A stretch of DNA of 64,000 bases, from positions 62,001-126,000 of the forward strand of contig QHVT01000003.1 of assembly GCA_003223645.1 (NCBI GenBank), given 5' to 3'. Position numbers and translations under genes: made by a program. The DNA is from Acidobacteriota bacterium. Its GTDB lineage: Bacteria > Acidobacteriota > Thermoanaerobaculia > Gp7-AA8. The notes under the pieces are model-generated. The model searched no databases and was not told where the DNA came from. It saw only the letters and a program-made list of their open reading frames with translations. The stretch's first letter is position 1. Every line of letters begins with the position of its first letter. Positions 48,846-58,692 of the stretch are shown here, piece after piece.

Positions 48846-49655
48846 ATGACCACAGTCTCTGAACAAGCGCCGGCCGACGACGCCGACATCCTCGATCGCA
48901 TTCGCTCTCGCATCGGGGACGCGCTGAATCACGTCGGCGAGCTGACCGATCTCGCGCTGCAGACGATGCAGCAGCTGAAGCGTCCGATCGAGCGCGATCT
49001 GCTCGTCGCACAGCTCGAGCAGATCGGATGGCGCTCGCTCTCGATCGTCATCATCACCTCCGCGTTCATCGGGATGGTCCTCGCGTTGCAGACCGCGTAT
49101 GCACTGGAAGATTTCGGCGGGAAGCTCTTCATCGGCACGATCGTCTCGCTCTCGCTGGTGCGGGAGCTCGCGCCGGTGCTGATGTCGCTGATGGTGGGCG
49201 GACGCGTCGGCGCGGGCATGACCGCGGAGATCGGCACGATGAAAGTCACCGAGCAGATCGACGCGCTGCGCGCGCTGGCGACGAATCCGGTCCGCAAGCT
49301 CGTCGTGCCGCGCGTCCTCGCCACGACGATCATGTTCCCGCTCCTCACCGTCGTCTCGATGGCCCTCGGAATCCTCGGCGGCCTGGTCATCGCCGTCATC
49401 AACCTGCACGTCACCGCGAACTTCTACATGCGCAGCGTCATCACCACCGTGAAGTACAACGACCTCTCGTCCGGCATCGGGAAGACGTTCTTCTTCGGCT
49501 TTACGATCGCGCTCATCGGCTGCTACAACGGCCTTCGCACCAGCGGCGGCGCGGACGGCGTCGGACGCTCGACCACGCGCACCGTCGTCACCGGCGCGAT
49601 CACCGTTTTGATCATGGACTTCTTTCTCACTAAGCTCTTCCTTCTCATCCTCTGA
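48846..49655 (+). CDS. mlaE: MlaE-type ABC transporter permease
   Basis: 269 aa with five membrane segments. Conserved MlaE/YrbE features: GMVLALQTAYALEDFGGKLF, LVRELAPVLMSLMVGGRVGA and GTMKVTEQIDALRALATNPV. Forms the inner-membrane part of the MCE complex for phospholipid traffic between the membranes. Stop overlaps mlaF start. Confidence 0.95.
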   Translation: MTTVSEQAPADDADILDRIRSRIGDALNHVGELTDLALQTMQQLKRPIERDLLVAQLEQIGWRSLSIVIITSAFIGMVLALQTAYALEDFGGKLFIGTIVSLSLVRELAPVLMSLMVGGRVGAGMTAEIGTMKVTEQIDALRALATNPVRKLVVPRVLATTIMFPLLTVVSMALGILGGLVIAVINLHVTANFYMRSVITTVKYNDLSSGIGKTFFFGFTIALIGCYNGLRTSGGADGVGRSTTRTVVTGAITVLIMDFFLTKLFLLIL

Positions 49656-50479
49656 TGACCGAAGCCGCCATCACCGACCGTCGCGGCACCGACCGTGGCC
49701 CCGACCGCCGGCGCCACTCGCGCGAGCCGTTCGTCGAGTTCACCGACGTCTACAAAGCGTACGGACCGAAGCAGGTCCTGCGCGGCGCGAGTCTGCAGGT
49801 GTTCCGCGGCGAAGTGGTGGTCATCCTCGGCGGCTCGGGAACCGGAAAATCGGTCACGCTGCGGCACATGCTCGGCCTCGAAGCGCCCGACGCGGGACGG
49901 GTGATCGTCGAAGAAGAAGACGTGACGGATCTCCCCGAGGAAGAGCTGTATCGCGTGCGAAAAAAATTCGGGATGCTCTTTCAGAGCGCCGCGCTCTTCG
50001 ACTCGATGACCGTCTTCGAGAACGTCGCGTTCCCGGTGCGCGAGCACACCGAGATGACGGAAGGGGAGATCACGCGGGCGGTGCATGAGAAGCTCGATCT
50101 CGTGAATCTTCCGAACACCGGACACTTGATGCCGGTCGATTTGTCGGGCGGCATGCGCAAACGCGTCGGACTGGCGCGCGCGATCATTCTCGATCCGAAA
50201 GTGATCCTTTATGACGAGCCGACGACCGGGCTCGATCCGATCACCGCGCAGACGATCAACGAGTTGATTGTCGACTTACAGGCGAAGCTCAACGTCACCT
50301 CGGTCGTCGTGACGCACGACATCCACTCCGCGTTCTCGGTCGGCGACCGCATCGCCTTTCTCAACGAGGGCGTCTTCGAGTGGGTCGGCAGCATCAACGA
50401 GGCGCGCGACGCCTCGCATCCCAAACTCCGTGAATTTCTGAAGGCCAGCGCCGTCGTGGCGGCGCAGCCGACGAAGTGA
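49655..50479 (+). CDS. mlaF: MlaF-type ABC transporter ATPase
   Basis: 274 aa. Walker A GGSGTGKSV near 59-67, signature LSGGMRKRVGLARAI, Walker B VILYDEPTTGLDP. Belongs with MlaE and the MCE protein. A short basic N-terminal extension (about 20 residues) is extra compared with E. coli MlaF. ATG overlaps the mlaE stop. Confidence 0.94.
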   Translation: MTEAAITDRRGTDRGPDRRRHSREPFVEFTDVYKAYGPKQVLRGASLQVFRGEVVVILGGSGTGKSVTLRHMLGLEAPDAGRVIVEEEDVTDLPEEELYRVRKKFGMLFQSAALFDSMTVFENVAFPVREHTEMTEGEITRAVHEKLDLVNLPNTGHLMPVDLSGGMRKRVGLARAIILDPKVILYDEPTTGLDPITAQTINELIVDLQAKLNVTSVVVTHDIHSAFSVGDRIAFLNEGVFEWVGSINEARDASHPKLREFLKASAVVAAQPTK

Positions 50480-50484
50480 GCTCT

Positions 50485-51747
50485 ATGGCCAAAACCAATC
50501 AAGCGAGATCGATTCGAGTCGGCCTGCTGGTCGCCGTGGCGCTGGCGGTGCTGATGGTGTTCGTGTTCTTCATCGGCAGCGAGCAGAAAATCTTCGCGCG
50601 CAAGAACGAATACGAAGTGCGGCTGGAAAACGTGACCGGACTCGCCGAGGGAAATCCGGTGAAGATGAGCGGCGTCACGATCGGCGTGATCCGCGACATC
50701 AAACTCCCGCAGGACCCGAAAGAGCGGATGGTCAACATCCTCCTGATGATCGACCGCAAATTCTCCGAGCGCGTGCGCGGCGACTCGCGCGTGCGCCTCA
50801 AGAAGCTCGGGCTCCTCACCGGCGACAGCTACATCGACGTCACTCCGGGCACGCCGAAGTTCCCGCCGCTCGAGCCGGGCTCGATCATTCCGTCACAGCG
50901 GCAGACCGACGTCGAGCAGCTGCTGTCGTCGGGCGAAGACCTCGTCGACAACTTCGTGCAGATCTCGTATTCGCTGAAGAGCATCCTCGCGCGCATCGAT
51001 CGCGGCGAAGGACTGATCGGCGAGCTGACGACCGCGCCGGAAACGAAGCAGCGCATGACCGACACGTTCCTCACCACGCTCAACAAAACCAACGCCGCGC
51101 TCACGCACATGGAGAGCGGCAAGGGCGTGATGGGCAAACTGTTCTACGACGACAAGTTCAGCGAGCAGCTCACGACGTCTCTCGCGAGCACCGCGTCGTC
51201 GCTGCAGTCGATCACCGGCAACGTGCAGAAGAGCTTCGAGACCGGACAGGGCGCATTGCCCGCGCTGCTCAACGACGCCGAGACGAAGAAGAAGGTGACG
51301 GATCTCGTCGAGAACCTGCACAAGACATCGACGAGTCTCGCGACCTTCACCGCGGGCGTGGAAAAAGGAGAGGGACTTCTTCCGCGTTTGTTGAACGACA
51401 AGCAATACGCCGATCAGGCGCTCACCGAGTTCGCGCTCCTCGCGCATCAGCTCAACGAGGTTGTCGCCAAAATCAACAACGGACAGGGCACCGCCGGAAA
51501 ACTCATCACCGACCCGACGCTGTTCGAGTCCGTCAACGACATCCTCATCGGCATCAACGAGTCGAAGCTGCTGCGCTGGCTCATTCGCAACCGCCAGCAG
51601 TCGGGGATCGAGAAGCGCTACAACGAACAGCAGAAACAGCTGCAAACGCCGCCGCCGATCGTGCCGCCGCCTCCGCCGGCGATCGATATGACGAATACGA
51701 CGGGGACGACAGATACGACCGCGACGACCGGTACAAATCCGCCGTGA
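50485..51747 (+). CDS. mlaD: MCE-domain substrate-binding protein (MlaD-like)
   Basis: 420 aa from ATG 50485. One N-terminal membrane segment (about 11-31), then the MCE domain (VRLENVTGLAEGNPVKMSGV then TIGVIRDIKL), a long helical/coiled region with repeated GEGLIGELT/GKGVMGKLFYDD/GEGLLPRLLND modules, and a C-terminal Pro-rich and Thr/Gly tail. Longer than E. coli MlaD (183 aa). The helical modules may line a needle or shuttle across the periplasm. Confidence 0.9.
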   Translation: MAKTNQARSIRVGLLVAVALAVLMVFVFFIGSEQKIFARKNEYEVRLENVTGLAEGNPVKMSGVTIGVIRDIKLPQDPKERMVNILLMIDRKFSERVRGDSRVRLKKLGLLTGDSYIDVTPGTPKFPPLEPGSIIPSQRQTDVEQLLSSGEDLVDNFVQISYSLKSILARIDRGEGLIGELTTAPETKQRMTDTFLTTLNKTNAALTHMESGKGVMGKLFYDDKFSEQLTTSLASTASSLQSITGNVQKSFETGQGALPALLNDAETKKKVTDLVENLHKTSTSLATFTAGVEKGEGLLPRLLNDKQYADQALTEFALLAHQLNEVVAKINNGQGTAGKLITDPTLFESVNDILIGINESKLLRWLIRNRQQSGIEKRYNEQQKQLQTPPPIVPPPPPAIDMTNTTGTTDTTATTGTNPP

Positions 51748-51750
51748 TCA

Positions 51751-51968
51751 GCCTCCTGGCCTCCCAGCCTCCTGGCCTCCGAGAAGACCGGGAGACCGCG
51801 TATGCCGTGATAGTCTCCCGCGCCGCGTCATCCTGAGCCGCGAAGACGGCGAAGGAGCTCGAAATTGCAGGCCTGTTCGCATTTTGAGATCCTTCGTCGC
51901 GCTCCGCCGACTCAGGATGACGAGTTCAGTCTCCCTGGGAGGCCAGGAGGCTCGGAGGCTCGGAGGCT
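51751..51968. repeat. Tandem-unit hairpin (CCTCCTGG / GGAGGCTC) interrupted by repeat F
   Basis: Left arm GCCTCCTGGCCTCCCAGCCT then CCTGGCCTCCGAG at 51751-51782; right arm GGGAGGCCAGGAGGCTCGGA then GGCTCGGAGGCT ending at 51968. A family F element lies between the arms, so one repeat appears inserted into the other. Ends 6 bp before ugd. Confidence 0.8.
51826..51923. repeat. Repeat family F (copy 3)
   Basis: GTCATCCTGAGCCGCGAAGA then CGGCGAAGG ... GAGATCCTTCGTCGCGCTCC then GCCGACTCAGGATGACGAG. The central segment differs from copies 1 and 2 by about 20 bp of extra sequence. Confidence 0.88.
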
Positions 51969-51974
51969 AACGGT

Positions 51975-53291
51975 TTGAACATCTCTGTCATCGGCACCGG
52001 CTACGTCGGACTCGTTACCGGCGCGGGCCTTGCCGACTTCGGCAACGACGTCATCTGCGTCGACGTCGACGTCCGAAAAATCGAGGCGCTGAAGAACGGC
52101 GAGATCCCGATCTACGAGCCGGGGCTCGACACGCTCGTCAGCAAGAACGTCAACGAAGGACGGCTGCGCTTCACGACCGATTTGCCCGAGGCCATTCGCG
52201 CGGCGCGGGCGATCTTCATCGCGGTCGGCACGCCGCCGAAGCCGGACGGCTCCGCCGATCTGCGCTACGTCGAAGAAGTGGCGCACTCGATCGCGCAGCA
52301 CATGAACGGGCCGAAGCTCGTCATCACGAAGTCGACCGTTCCGATCGGCACCGGACGTCTGATCGAGCGGATCATCACCTCGCACGGCAAAGAGCATTCG
52401 GTTTCCGTCGTCTCGAATCCCGAGTTTCTGCGCGAAGGATCGGCGATCGAAGACTTTCTCGAGCCCGACCGCGTCGTCATCGGCGCGTCCGATAAGCAAT
52501 CGGTCGAGCTGATGAAAGAGATCTACGCGCCGCTGCATTCGCTCGAGATTCCGTTCGTGGTCACGAACGTCGAGTCGTCGGAGCTGATCAAGTACGCATC
52601 GAACGGCTTTCTCGCCGTGAAGATCACGTTCATCAACGAGATCGCCGTCGTCTGCGAGCGCGTCGGCGCCGACGTGCAGGACGTCGCGCGCGGCATGGGA
52701 CTCGACTCGCGCATCGGTCCGAAGTTCCTGCAGGCCGGCCCCGGCTTCGGCGGGTCCTGCTTCCCGAAAGACACGAGCGCGATGGCCGACATCTCGCGCC
52801 GTCACGGCTACGAGTTCGAGATCATGGAAGCGGTGCTGCGCGTCAACGATGCCATCAAGCTGCGCATGGTCGACAAGATCGCGGAAGCCGTCGGCGGCGA
52901 GCTGCGCGGAAAAACGATTGCCATCCTCGGCCTCGCCTTCAAGCCCGAGACCGACGACATGCGCGACTCGCCGACCATCCCGATCATCAACGGCCTGCAG
53001 GCGCGCGGTGCATCCGTGCGCGCGTACGACCCGCAGGCGATTGAGAACGCGAAGATGTTCTTCAAGGACATCACCTACTGCGACGATGCCTACTCGACCG
53101 CCGAAGGCGCGGACGCGCTCGTGCTCGCGACGGAGTGGAACGAGTTCCGGGCGCTGAACTTCGACCGCATCCGCAAGGCGCTGCGCGCACCCGTGCTCGT
53201 CGATCTCCGCAACGTCTACGACCCGCACCGCATGCGCACCCTCGGCTTCGCCTACACATCGGTCGGCCGCGCGGAGGACGCGCAGAAGTAA
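51975..53291 (+). CDS. ugd: UDP-glucose 6-dehydrogenase
   Basis: 438 aa, TTG start. [10 protein letters not shown] Rossmann motif, [11 protein letters not shown], catalytic Cys262 in [10 protein letters not shown] and the [11 protein letters not shown] region. Oxidises UDP-glucose to UDP-glucuronate with 2 NAD+. The TAA stop overlaps the next ATG, so it is coupled to the decarboxylase that uses its product. Confidence 0.95.
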   Translation: MNISVIGTGYVGLVTGAGLADFGNDVICVDVDVRKIEALKNGEIPIYEPGLDTLVSKNVNEGRLRFTTDLPEAIRAARAIFIAVGTPPKPDGSADLRYVEEVAHSIAQHMNGPKLVITKSTVPIGTGRLIERIITSHGKEHSVSVVSNPEFLREGSAIEDFLEPDRVVIGASDKQSVELMKEIYAPLHSLEIPFVVTNVESSELIKYASNGFLAVKITFINEIAVVCERVGADVQDVARGMGLDSRIGPKFLQAGPGFGGSCFPKDTSAMADISRRHGYEFEIMEAVLRVNDAIKLRMVDKIAEAVGGELRGKTIAILGLAFKPETDDMRDSPTIPIINGLQARGASVRAYDPQAIENAKMFFKDITYCDDAYSTAEGADALVLATEWNEFRALNFDRIRKALRAPVLVDLRNVYDPHRMRTLGFAYTSVGRAEDAQK

Positions 53292-54226
53292 TGGCCCGCG
53301 CGCTCATCACCGGCGGCGCCGGCTTCCTCGGCTCTCACCTCTGCGAGCTCTTTCTCGATCGCGGACACGAAGTCGTCTGCATGGACAACTTCATCACCGG
53401 CAATCCGAAAAACGTCGAGCACCTCTTCGGCCGCGACGGCTTCAGCTTCGTCAAATACGACGTCACCAACTACATCCACGTCGACGGCGCGCTCGATTAC
53501 GTATTGCACTTCGCATCGCCCGCGAGTCCCATCGACTACCTCGAGAAGCCGATCCAGACGCTGAAAGTCGGATCGCTCGGCACGCACAAAACACTCGGCC
53601 TCGCGAAGGATCGCAAGGCGCGGTATCTGATTGCATCGACGTCCGAGGTGTATGGCGATCCGCTGGTGCACCCGCAGAAAGAGGATTACTGGGGCAACGT
53701 GAACCCCGTCGGCCCGCGCGGCGTGTACGACGAAGCGAAGCGATTCGCGGAAGCGATGACGATGGCGTACCACCGCTTCCACGGAGTCGAGACGCGCATC
53801 GTGCGCATCTTCAACACCTACGGCGAGCGGATGCGCGTCAAAGACGGCCGCGTCGTCCCCGCCTTGATTTCGCAGGCGCTGCGCAACGAGCCGCTCACCG
53901 TGTTCGGCGACGGCAGCCAGACGCGATCCTTCTGCTACGTCTCCGATCTGATCGACGGCATCTATCGATTGCTGATGTCGGACGAAGTGCAGCCGACGAA
54001 CATCGGCAACCCGTCGGAGATGACCGTCCTTCAGTTCGCCGAAGTGATCAAGAAGCTGACCGGCAGCAACGCCCCGATCGAATTCCGTCCGCTCCCCGAG
54101 GACGATCCGAAAATCCGCAAGCCCGACATCACGAAAGCGCGGCAAATCCTCGGATGGGAGCCGAAGGTGCCGCTCGAAGAAGGGCTCACGCGGACGATCG
54201 ACTACTTCCGGTCCGTGGTCTCTTGA
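53291..54226 (+). CDS. UDP-glucuronate decarboxylase (UDP-xylose synthase)
   Basis: 311 aa from ATG 53291. Extended [31 protein letters not shown] then [20 protein letters not shown] with YxxxK (Tyr146, Lys150), and [10 protein letters not shown]. The motif set matches UXS. Produces UDP-xylose for surface glycans. Overlaps ugd by one base, giving a two-step pathway in one transcript. Confidence 0.93.
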   Translation: MARALITGGAGFLGSHLCELFLDRGHEVVCMDNFITGNPKNVEHLFGRDGFSFVKYDVTNYIHVDGALDYVLHFASPASPIDYLEKPIQTLKVGSLGTHKTLGLAKDRKARYLIASTSEVYGDPLVHPQKEDYWGNVNPVGPRGVYDEAKRFAEAMTMAYHRFHGVETRIVRIFNTYGERMRVKDGRVVPALISQALRNEPLTVFGDGSQTRSFCYVSDLIDGIYRLLMSDEVQPTNIGNPSEMTVLQFAEVIKKLTGSNAPIEFRPLPEDDPKIRKPDITKARQILGWEPKVPLEEGLTRTIDYFRSVVS

Positions 54227-54244
54227 GTTGATCCCGCGTCTCCT

Positions 54245-54314
54245 GTGGAGCGGCGGCCGCTTCGGCCGCCGAATTCTCGCGAGGGTCGGCGGCCGAGGGC
54301 GGCCGCCGCTCCAC
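54245..54314. repeat. Repeat family E (copy 3)
   Basis: GTGGAGCGGCGGCCGCTTCG then GCCGCC ... GGCGGCCGAGGGCGGCCGCC then GCTCCAC. Lies between the convergent UXS gene and the frameshifted gene and touches the latter's stop. Confidence 0.92.
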
Positions 54315-54906
54315 TACTTTGCGCAGACGGCCGCCTCCGGCTGCCCGATCGCCGCGCGCCAGTCACACAGCATCGACACCCACTCCGCCGCCGCGTTTCG
54401 ATTGAGACTTTCGCTCGGATACGCGTGCGCGAGCAGGTCCGCGCGGTGCGCGCGCAGCCACGGCAGCGCTTTCTCGAGATACGTTTGCCAGCGCGGTTGA
54501 TCCGGCGCCGGAGCATAGCTTCTTTCGACGATCCTCCCTTCTCGAATCTGGAGCTCGGAATCGCGACCACGACGTCGGTCAGTCTTTTCTCGCTGACGAA
54601 CGGCATCACGTAGACCGCTGCATCCAACGTCGCGCGGAACGTCGCCGGTCTGTTGGTCAGCTCGTCCGCGGCCGCGTCGAGCGCGTTCGCGGTCTCGACG
54701 AGTTGAACCTTGCGCGCCGATCTTGCGGACGCGCGCAACCAATCCGACGCCGGAATCTCCGCGTTCGCGTGCAGACGCGCGCCCGCCTCGAACGTCAACA
54801 ACCATTCGCGCTGCGCGCTGGTGAGCCTGGACAGATCCGCCTCGACGTCGAACGGCTTCGCGAACAGCGGACACGCAACGAGCAACAGCAGGACAACACG
54901 ACGCAT
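54314..54906 (-). pseudogene. Frameshifted gene for a small secreted protein
   Basis: From ATG 54906: signal peptide RRVVLLLLVACPLFA, then KPFDVEADLSRLTSAQREWL and a helical domain to SSRFEKG. Meaningful sequence continues in another frame (RIVERSYAPAPDQPRWQTYL ... QPEAAVCAK) ending at a TAG that abuts repeat E. A one-base deletion near 54536 fits. Ancestral protein about 197 aa with no recognised domain. Decay or sequencing error cannot be separated here. Confidence 0.65.
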
Positions 54907-55079
54907 ACCTGATGCGACGCGCGACCATGCACGCGCGTTCCGCTGGTGTTCATCGCACGACAAAATTGTCGTAAGACATTTGTGCTGTGAGGTGCCGCTG
55001 GAAAAGGGCACACATCTCCAGGAGATGACCCGCGTGCTGCAAAGACCACGGGTACGAGCCGCGGAGGAGGGTTGAGAAA

Positions 55080-55446
55080 CCCGGAAGTCAATTTGACTTG
55101 CCCGGCAGTCATCGTCGACTTGCCCGGCAGTCAATTTGACTTGCCCGGTAGTCATCGTTGACTGGCCCGGCAGTCGATTTGACTTGTTCGGAAATCATCG
55201 TTGACTCGCCCGGCAGTCGATTTGACTTACCCGGAAGTGATCGTTGACTTGCTCGGCAGTCAATTTGACTTACCCGGAAGTGATCGTTGACTTGCTCGGA
55301 AGTCCATTTGACTTGTCCGGAAGTGATCGTTGACTTGCCCGGCAGTCGATTTGACTTGTCCGGAAGTGATCGTTGACTTGCCCGGCAGTCGATTTGACTT
55401 GTTCGGAAGTCATCGTCGACTTGGCCGAAAGTCATCAGTGACTGAC
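55080..55446. repeat. Tandem array of a 43-bp unit (about 8 copies)
   Basis: Alternating 21- and 22-bp halves: CCCGGCAGTCAATTTGACTT then G, and CCCGGAAGTGATCGTTGACT then TG. The first half contains the symmetric AAGTCAA-T-TTGACTT. Copies vary by about 10-20 percent. Because 43 is not a multiple of 3, no repeated peptide is encoded; a minus-strand reading frame through it changes frame in every copy. The remaining gap 54907-55079 and 55447-55543 has no gene I support. Confidence 0.92.
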
Positions 55447-55543
55447 TCCGATCTCTGTGTTAATTCATGAAAGCCGGTTTTTCGTAGTTTATGAATAACT
55501 TTTGTCAGAAATATGCGTCTCATGGTTGAGGTTGAGCACGTGG

Positions 55544-56221
55544 ATGAGGAAACTGAACCATGTTCAGGCGCCTAAGAGCGCCGACGGCACTTGCCGGGAC
55601 CGTCGCCGGTCGGAAGACCTGCGGCGGAGGGCATGGGTCCGTCCGATCCGGCGCCTCCACCGCGCTCTCGACAGCTCCGTTCACCTGATCAGCCGCAGCC
55701 TGCTATCCGCCGGCGCCTCCGAGCGCCGCGCGCAGCGCCGGCCGATCCGTTCCTCGCGGGAGCTGGAGAAGATAGAAGAGCTGATCCTCCTCGCCTCCTC
55801 GCGGCTCTCGCAGGCGGCTCGCGAGCTCTCGAAAGTGCATGCCTGCATCGCCCGCGATCCGGAGAATGCGGGCGACGCGCCGGAGCTCCTCATCCTGGCG
55901 ACCGAGCGCTGGATCTTCATGGCCGGATGGCTTGCTGCAAGCGCCGGCAGCGTCTTCGACAGCCACCAGGACGTGCTCGACGGCATCCGCAACGGGACGC
56001 TCGTGCCCGAGCGCTCCGCTTTCCCCCGTCCGCGCATCATCCCGGCCCCGCGGCCGGTGCCCATCCGCGCGTTCCTGCTCTGCCGTCAGCACCGCGTGCG
56101 GGATCGCATCGCCCCCTTGCTCCACAGACGCCGGCGCACTCCCCGCCCGGCGGCCCTGACAGTTCCCAATCCCAGCGTTATGGGCCGCGCTCCTCCTCTC
56201 TTTCCCGGCTGCCTGCTCTGA
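55544..56221 (+). CDS. Hypothetical protein
   Basis: 225 aa from ATG 55544 (an upstream TTG is possible). The central region is helical: SSRELEKIEELILLASSRLS then QAARELSKVHACIARDPEN and LLILATERWIFMAGWLAASA. The ends are rich in Arg and Pro and look poorly ordered. No domain recognised. It precedes another unknown gene by 37 nt in the same direction, so they may form an operon. Confidence 0.55.
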   Translation: MRKLNHVQAPKSADGTCRDRRRSEDLRRRAWVRPIRRLHRALDSSVHLISRSLLSAGASERRAQRRPIRSSRELEKIEELILLASSRLSQAARELSKVHACIARDPENAGDAPELLILATERWIFMAGWLAASAGSVFDSHQDVLDGIRNGTLVPERSAFPRPRIIPAPRPVPIRAFLLCRQHRVRDRIAPLLHRRRRTPRPAALTVPNPSVMGRAPPLFPGCLL

Positions 56222-56258
56222 CCATTCGCAAGCATTCGAGAGAAGATAGGAGATTTTT

Positions 56259-56867
56259 ATGAGCATCGTAGAAGTGACAGGACCCCCCATTTCCCATTCT
56301 GAAGCGGCGCAGGAACGCGTGCAGGAGCTCCGCCACTGGCGCGAGCTGATCCCGCACTTCGTCATGCCGGAGTCCGCGGACGAGACCCGGCGCCTGAGCA
56401 TAGCCGCGTCGGTCTCACCCGAGTTCATCGAGCTGACGAACGTGGCCGTCGCGAACCAGCCGGCAATCGCGCGGAAAGAAGGAGCGACTCCGGCCGAGAC
56501 CCGGGACCTCGTGAGCTACGCGGACGCATACGATCCGCTGGCGGACGAGCTCGAGGCCTTTGCGCAGTTCCTCCGCCACAGCACGACGGCGGCGCGGAAC
56601 CTCGCCGGCACCGAGGCGCTCAACCGGTATGCCATGGCGCAGCGTCTGGCGCGACAGCGCAACACCGGGCACTTGAAGCCGTACGTCGCCGACATGCGCC
56701 GTGCGCTGGGACGCGTCCGGAAGGCATCGCCTGAAGCAGCCGCACAGAAGGCGGCAGCCAAGGCCACGAAGGCCACGGAGCGCGCCGCGAAGGCGGCAGC
56801 CCGCGCGGCGAAGACCCCGCCGACGTCACAGCCGGCACCGGCCAAGCCCACGAATACCCCGCAGTAG
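56259..56867 (+). CDS. Hypothetical protein with Lys/Ala-rich histone H1-like tail
   Basis: 202 aa, preceded by GATAGGAGA. Globular part to about 150 with VSPEFIELTNVAVANQPAIA and DLVSYADAYDPLADELEAFA; the last 50 residues are KAAAKATKATERAAKAAARA then AKTPPTSQPAPAKPTNTPQ, resembling DNA-binding basic tails. No known domain. Followed by a strong hairpin terminator. Confidence 0.75.
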   Translation: MSIVEVTGPPISHSEAAQERVQELRHWRELIPHFVMPESADETRRLSIAASVSPEFIELTNVAVANQPAIARKEGATPAETRDLVSYADAYDPLADELEAFAQFLRHSTTAARNLAGTEALNRYAMAQRLARQRNTGHLKPYVADMRRALGRVRKASPEAAAQKAAAKATKATERAAKAAARAAKTPPTSQPAPAKPTNTPQ

Positions 56868-56878
56868 GAGACCCCGGA

Positions 56879-56908
56879 GCGGGCGCGTCGTGAGACGCGC
56901 CCGCGTTT
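56879..56908 (+). terminator. Hairpin terminator after the Lys/Ala-tail gene
   Basis: GCGGGCGCGTC, loop GTGA, GACGCGCCCGC: an 11-bp GC stem followed by GTTT, so the U-tract is weak. The gap to 57104 is otherwise empty. Confidence 0.65.
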
Positions 56909-57104
56909 CGGAGGTGAGGGGCGGCGAAGCGGTTAGAACGCAGGCCCTGTTACGCCGGAGGTCGGGGGTTCGAGCCTGCGGCTGGCGGCAACTCCGCCAT
57001 TCCCGTTATTCCTGGCGCGGCGTCTGTTCACGCCCCCCGACGTTACCGCTTCGCCGCGGCTGCGGCGTATGCATCGTTGGCGGTGGAGGAAAGGGATTGA
57101 CCCG

Positions 57105-58607
57105 TTAGAAACAGCCGACGTCGAACCTCACCGTGACCTGCTGCTGGCGCTTGCAGCACTGGCCGTCGATCGTCACTGTGTAGGTGACCTCGAAGCTCTT
57201 GTTTCCGCCGGGATGCTTAACCGTCGGCCTCGCGACGTTCGGATTGCTGAGATAGGTCGCCGGCGACCATTGGTACGTGTAACCGGGAACGCTCGGCGGG
57301 CCGATGAATGCGGCGGGCTGGCACGGATCGGCTCCTCCGCAACCGTACCGGCAGACGCGGACGTTGGAGCCCGAATGCAATGAGCTGTCGAGGATCCAGC
57401 GGCGATGCATTGTGTCCTGCAGGCCGCCCACGACATCTCGAGTCCACGCCGTCGCGAACAGCGCCGAGCCCACCGAGACGGCGACGCCGCGCGGCGAGGC
57501 GGGTGCGCCGAGCGGCGTCTGGTTGAAGGAGGATTCGGCGACGGGAACGCCGGCGTACGAGTACTCCCTGACTCTCACCTGATCGGTACCGACCGGGCGC
57601 CAGGCGAGCATCACGTCTCCACAGCTGTTTGCGGCCATCGATGGCGGTTCGATCGAGCCGAAGAGGAACTCCGGCGTTGCGGCGGGATTGCCGTTCGCGT
57701 CGAAGCGGTGCAGAAAGTGATTGCCTCCGGTCGTCGTAATCGCGTTGAAGGCACCCGTCGGAAGGTAGACTAGACGAGCGTTTCCTGGCGCGCGATCTCC
57801 GAATGCGCCGGAAGGCTCCTCGTCGTTGAGGGTGATCCGGCTACCCATCTGCGTGCCCGCCGCGGAGAAACGGATGATGTGCGTCAGCGGCTGGCTGGTC
57901 GTTCCGAAGCCGCTGCGGGTGTCGTGGTAGAGCACAATGAACTCGTCAGTGCAGCGCGTGCGAATGTGCGTCGAGCCGATGTAGGCGAGATTGTTCGATG
58001 GATAGTTGTCGATCGCGATAGGTCCCCCAACGGTTCCGCCGTTCGCATCGAAGCGCTGCACGCGGACAAACGCACGCCCGGAGATGTAGCGGACATAGCT
58101 AACGAGAAACCCGGTCGTCGTCAGCGCGATGTCCGGATTCTCACCGATGTCGACGAACGACCGTCCTCCGAGCGTGGTGCCATTTGCCGCGAAGCGCTGA
58201 ACGTAGATGTGATGGGCGAGTTCGGATTGCGGGGCGTAGACGATCTCATCGAAGACCACGACGAACTCGCCGGAGTCGCGGATCGCGACCTTCGGCGTGC
58301 TGCCAGCGGTCGACGGGGAGAGGAGGGGGCCAGGCGTGGTCGGCGTCAGGAAAATCGGCGGCGTGACCGGTTTCCCGGCAGCGTCGTAGGCCCGCACGTA
58401 CGCGCGGGTCGGGCCGGTCACGGCGACGCCGCCAGGCTGCTCCTGCGTCAACCATGTCACCGCGTAGCGAGAGAGGGGCGCCATCGCGATGTCGCAGGTG
58501 TGCGTGCGCTACGTCGCCACGCGGATCACGTTCGTCTGTGTCTCACACGCCGCAGCGAGACAGAGGCTCAGTACGAACAGGCGGGTTTGAGCTATTGTGG
58601 TGTGCAT
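57105..58607 (-). pseudogene. Secreted protein gene with an in-frame amber stop
   Basis: From ATG 58607 a signal/lipoprotein-like start (FVLSLCLAAAC) runs 32 codons to a TAG at 58509-58511, and the same frame then continues open for about 465 codons to 57105. Beyond the stop: repeated strand motifs such as YVQRFAANGTTLGGRSF and VRVQRFDANGGTVGG suggest a beta-propeller, and a Cys-rich C-terminus (YGCGGADPC...QCCKRQQQV). An ATG at 58484 could give an unexported protein. Amber readthrough is unlikely to be assumed. Confidence 0.7.
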
Positions 58608-58692
58608 ACCCGATAGTGACTGCCGCGTCCTCTGCGTTTCACAATTCCCCTACTTTCTTCGTCGGAAATAGTGCTCAGGTAAATCGCGCCCC

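Noticed and set aside
55109-55435. Repetitive 108-residue protein on the minus strand of the tandem array
   Set aside because: The 43-bp period shifts frame at every copy, so the peptide does not repeat; no ribosome site.
55080-55446. CRISPR array
   Set aside because: Units are contiguous 21/22-bp repeats without unique spacers, and no cas gene is in the window.
56930-57100. Possible tRNA-like sequence (GGTTCGAGCC region)
   Set aside because: The GGGTTCGAGCC string resembles a T-arm but no acceptor or anticodon stem could be paired.
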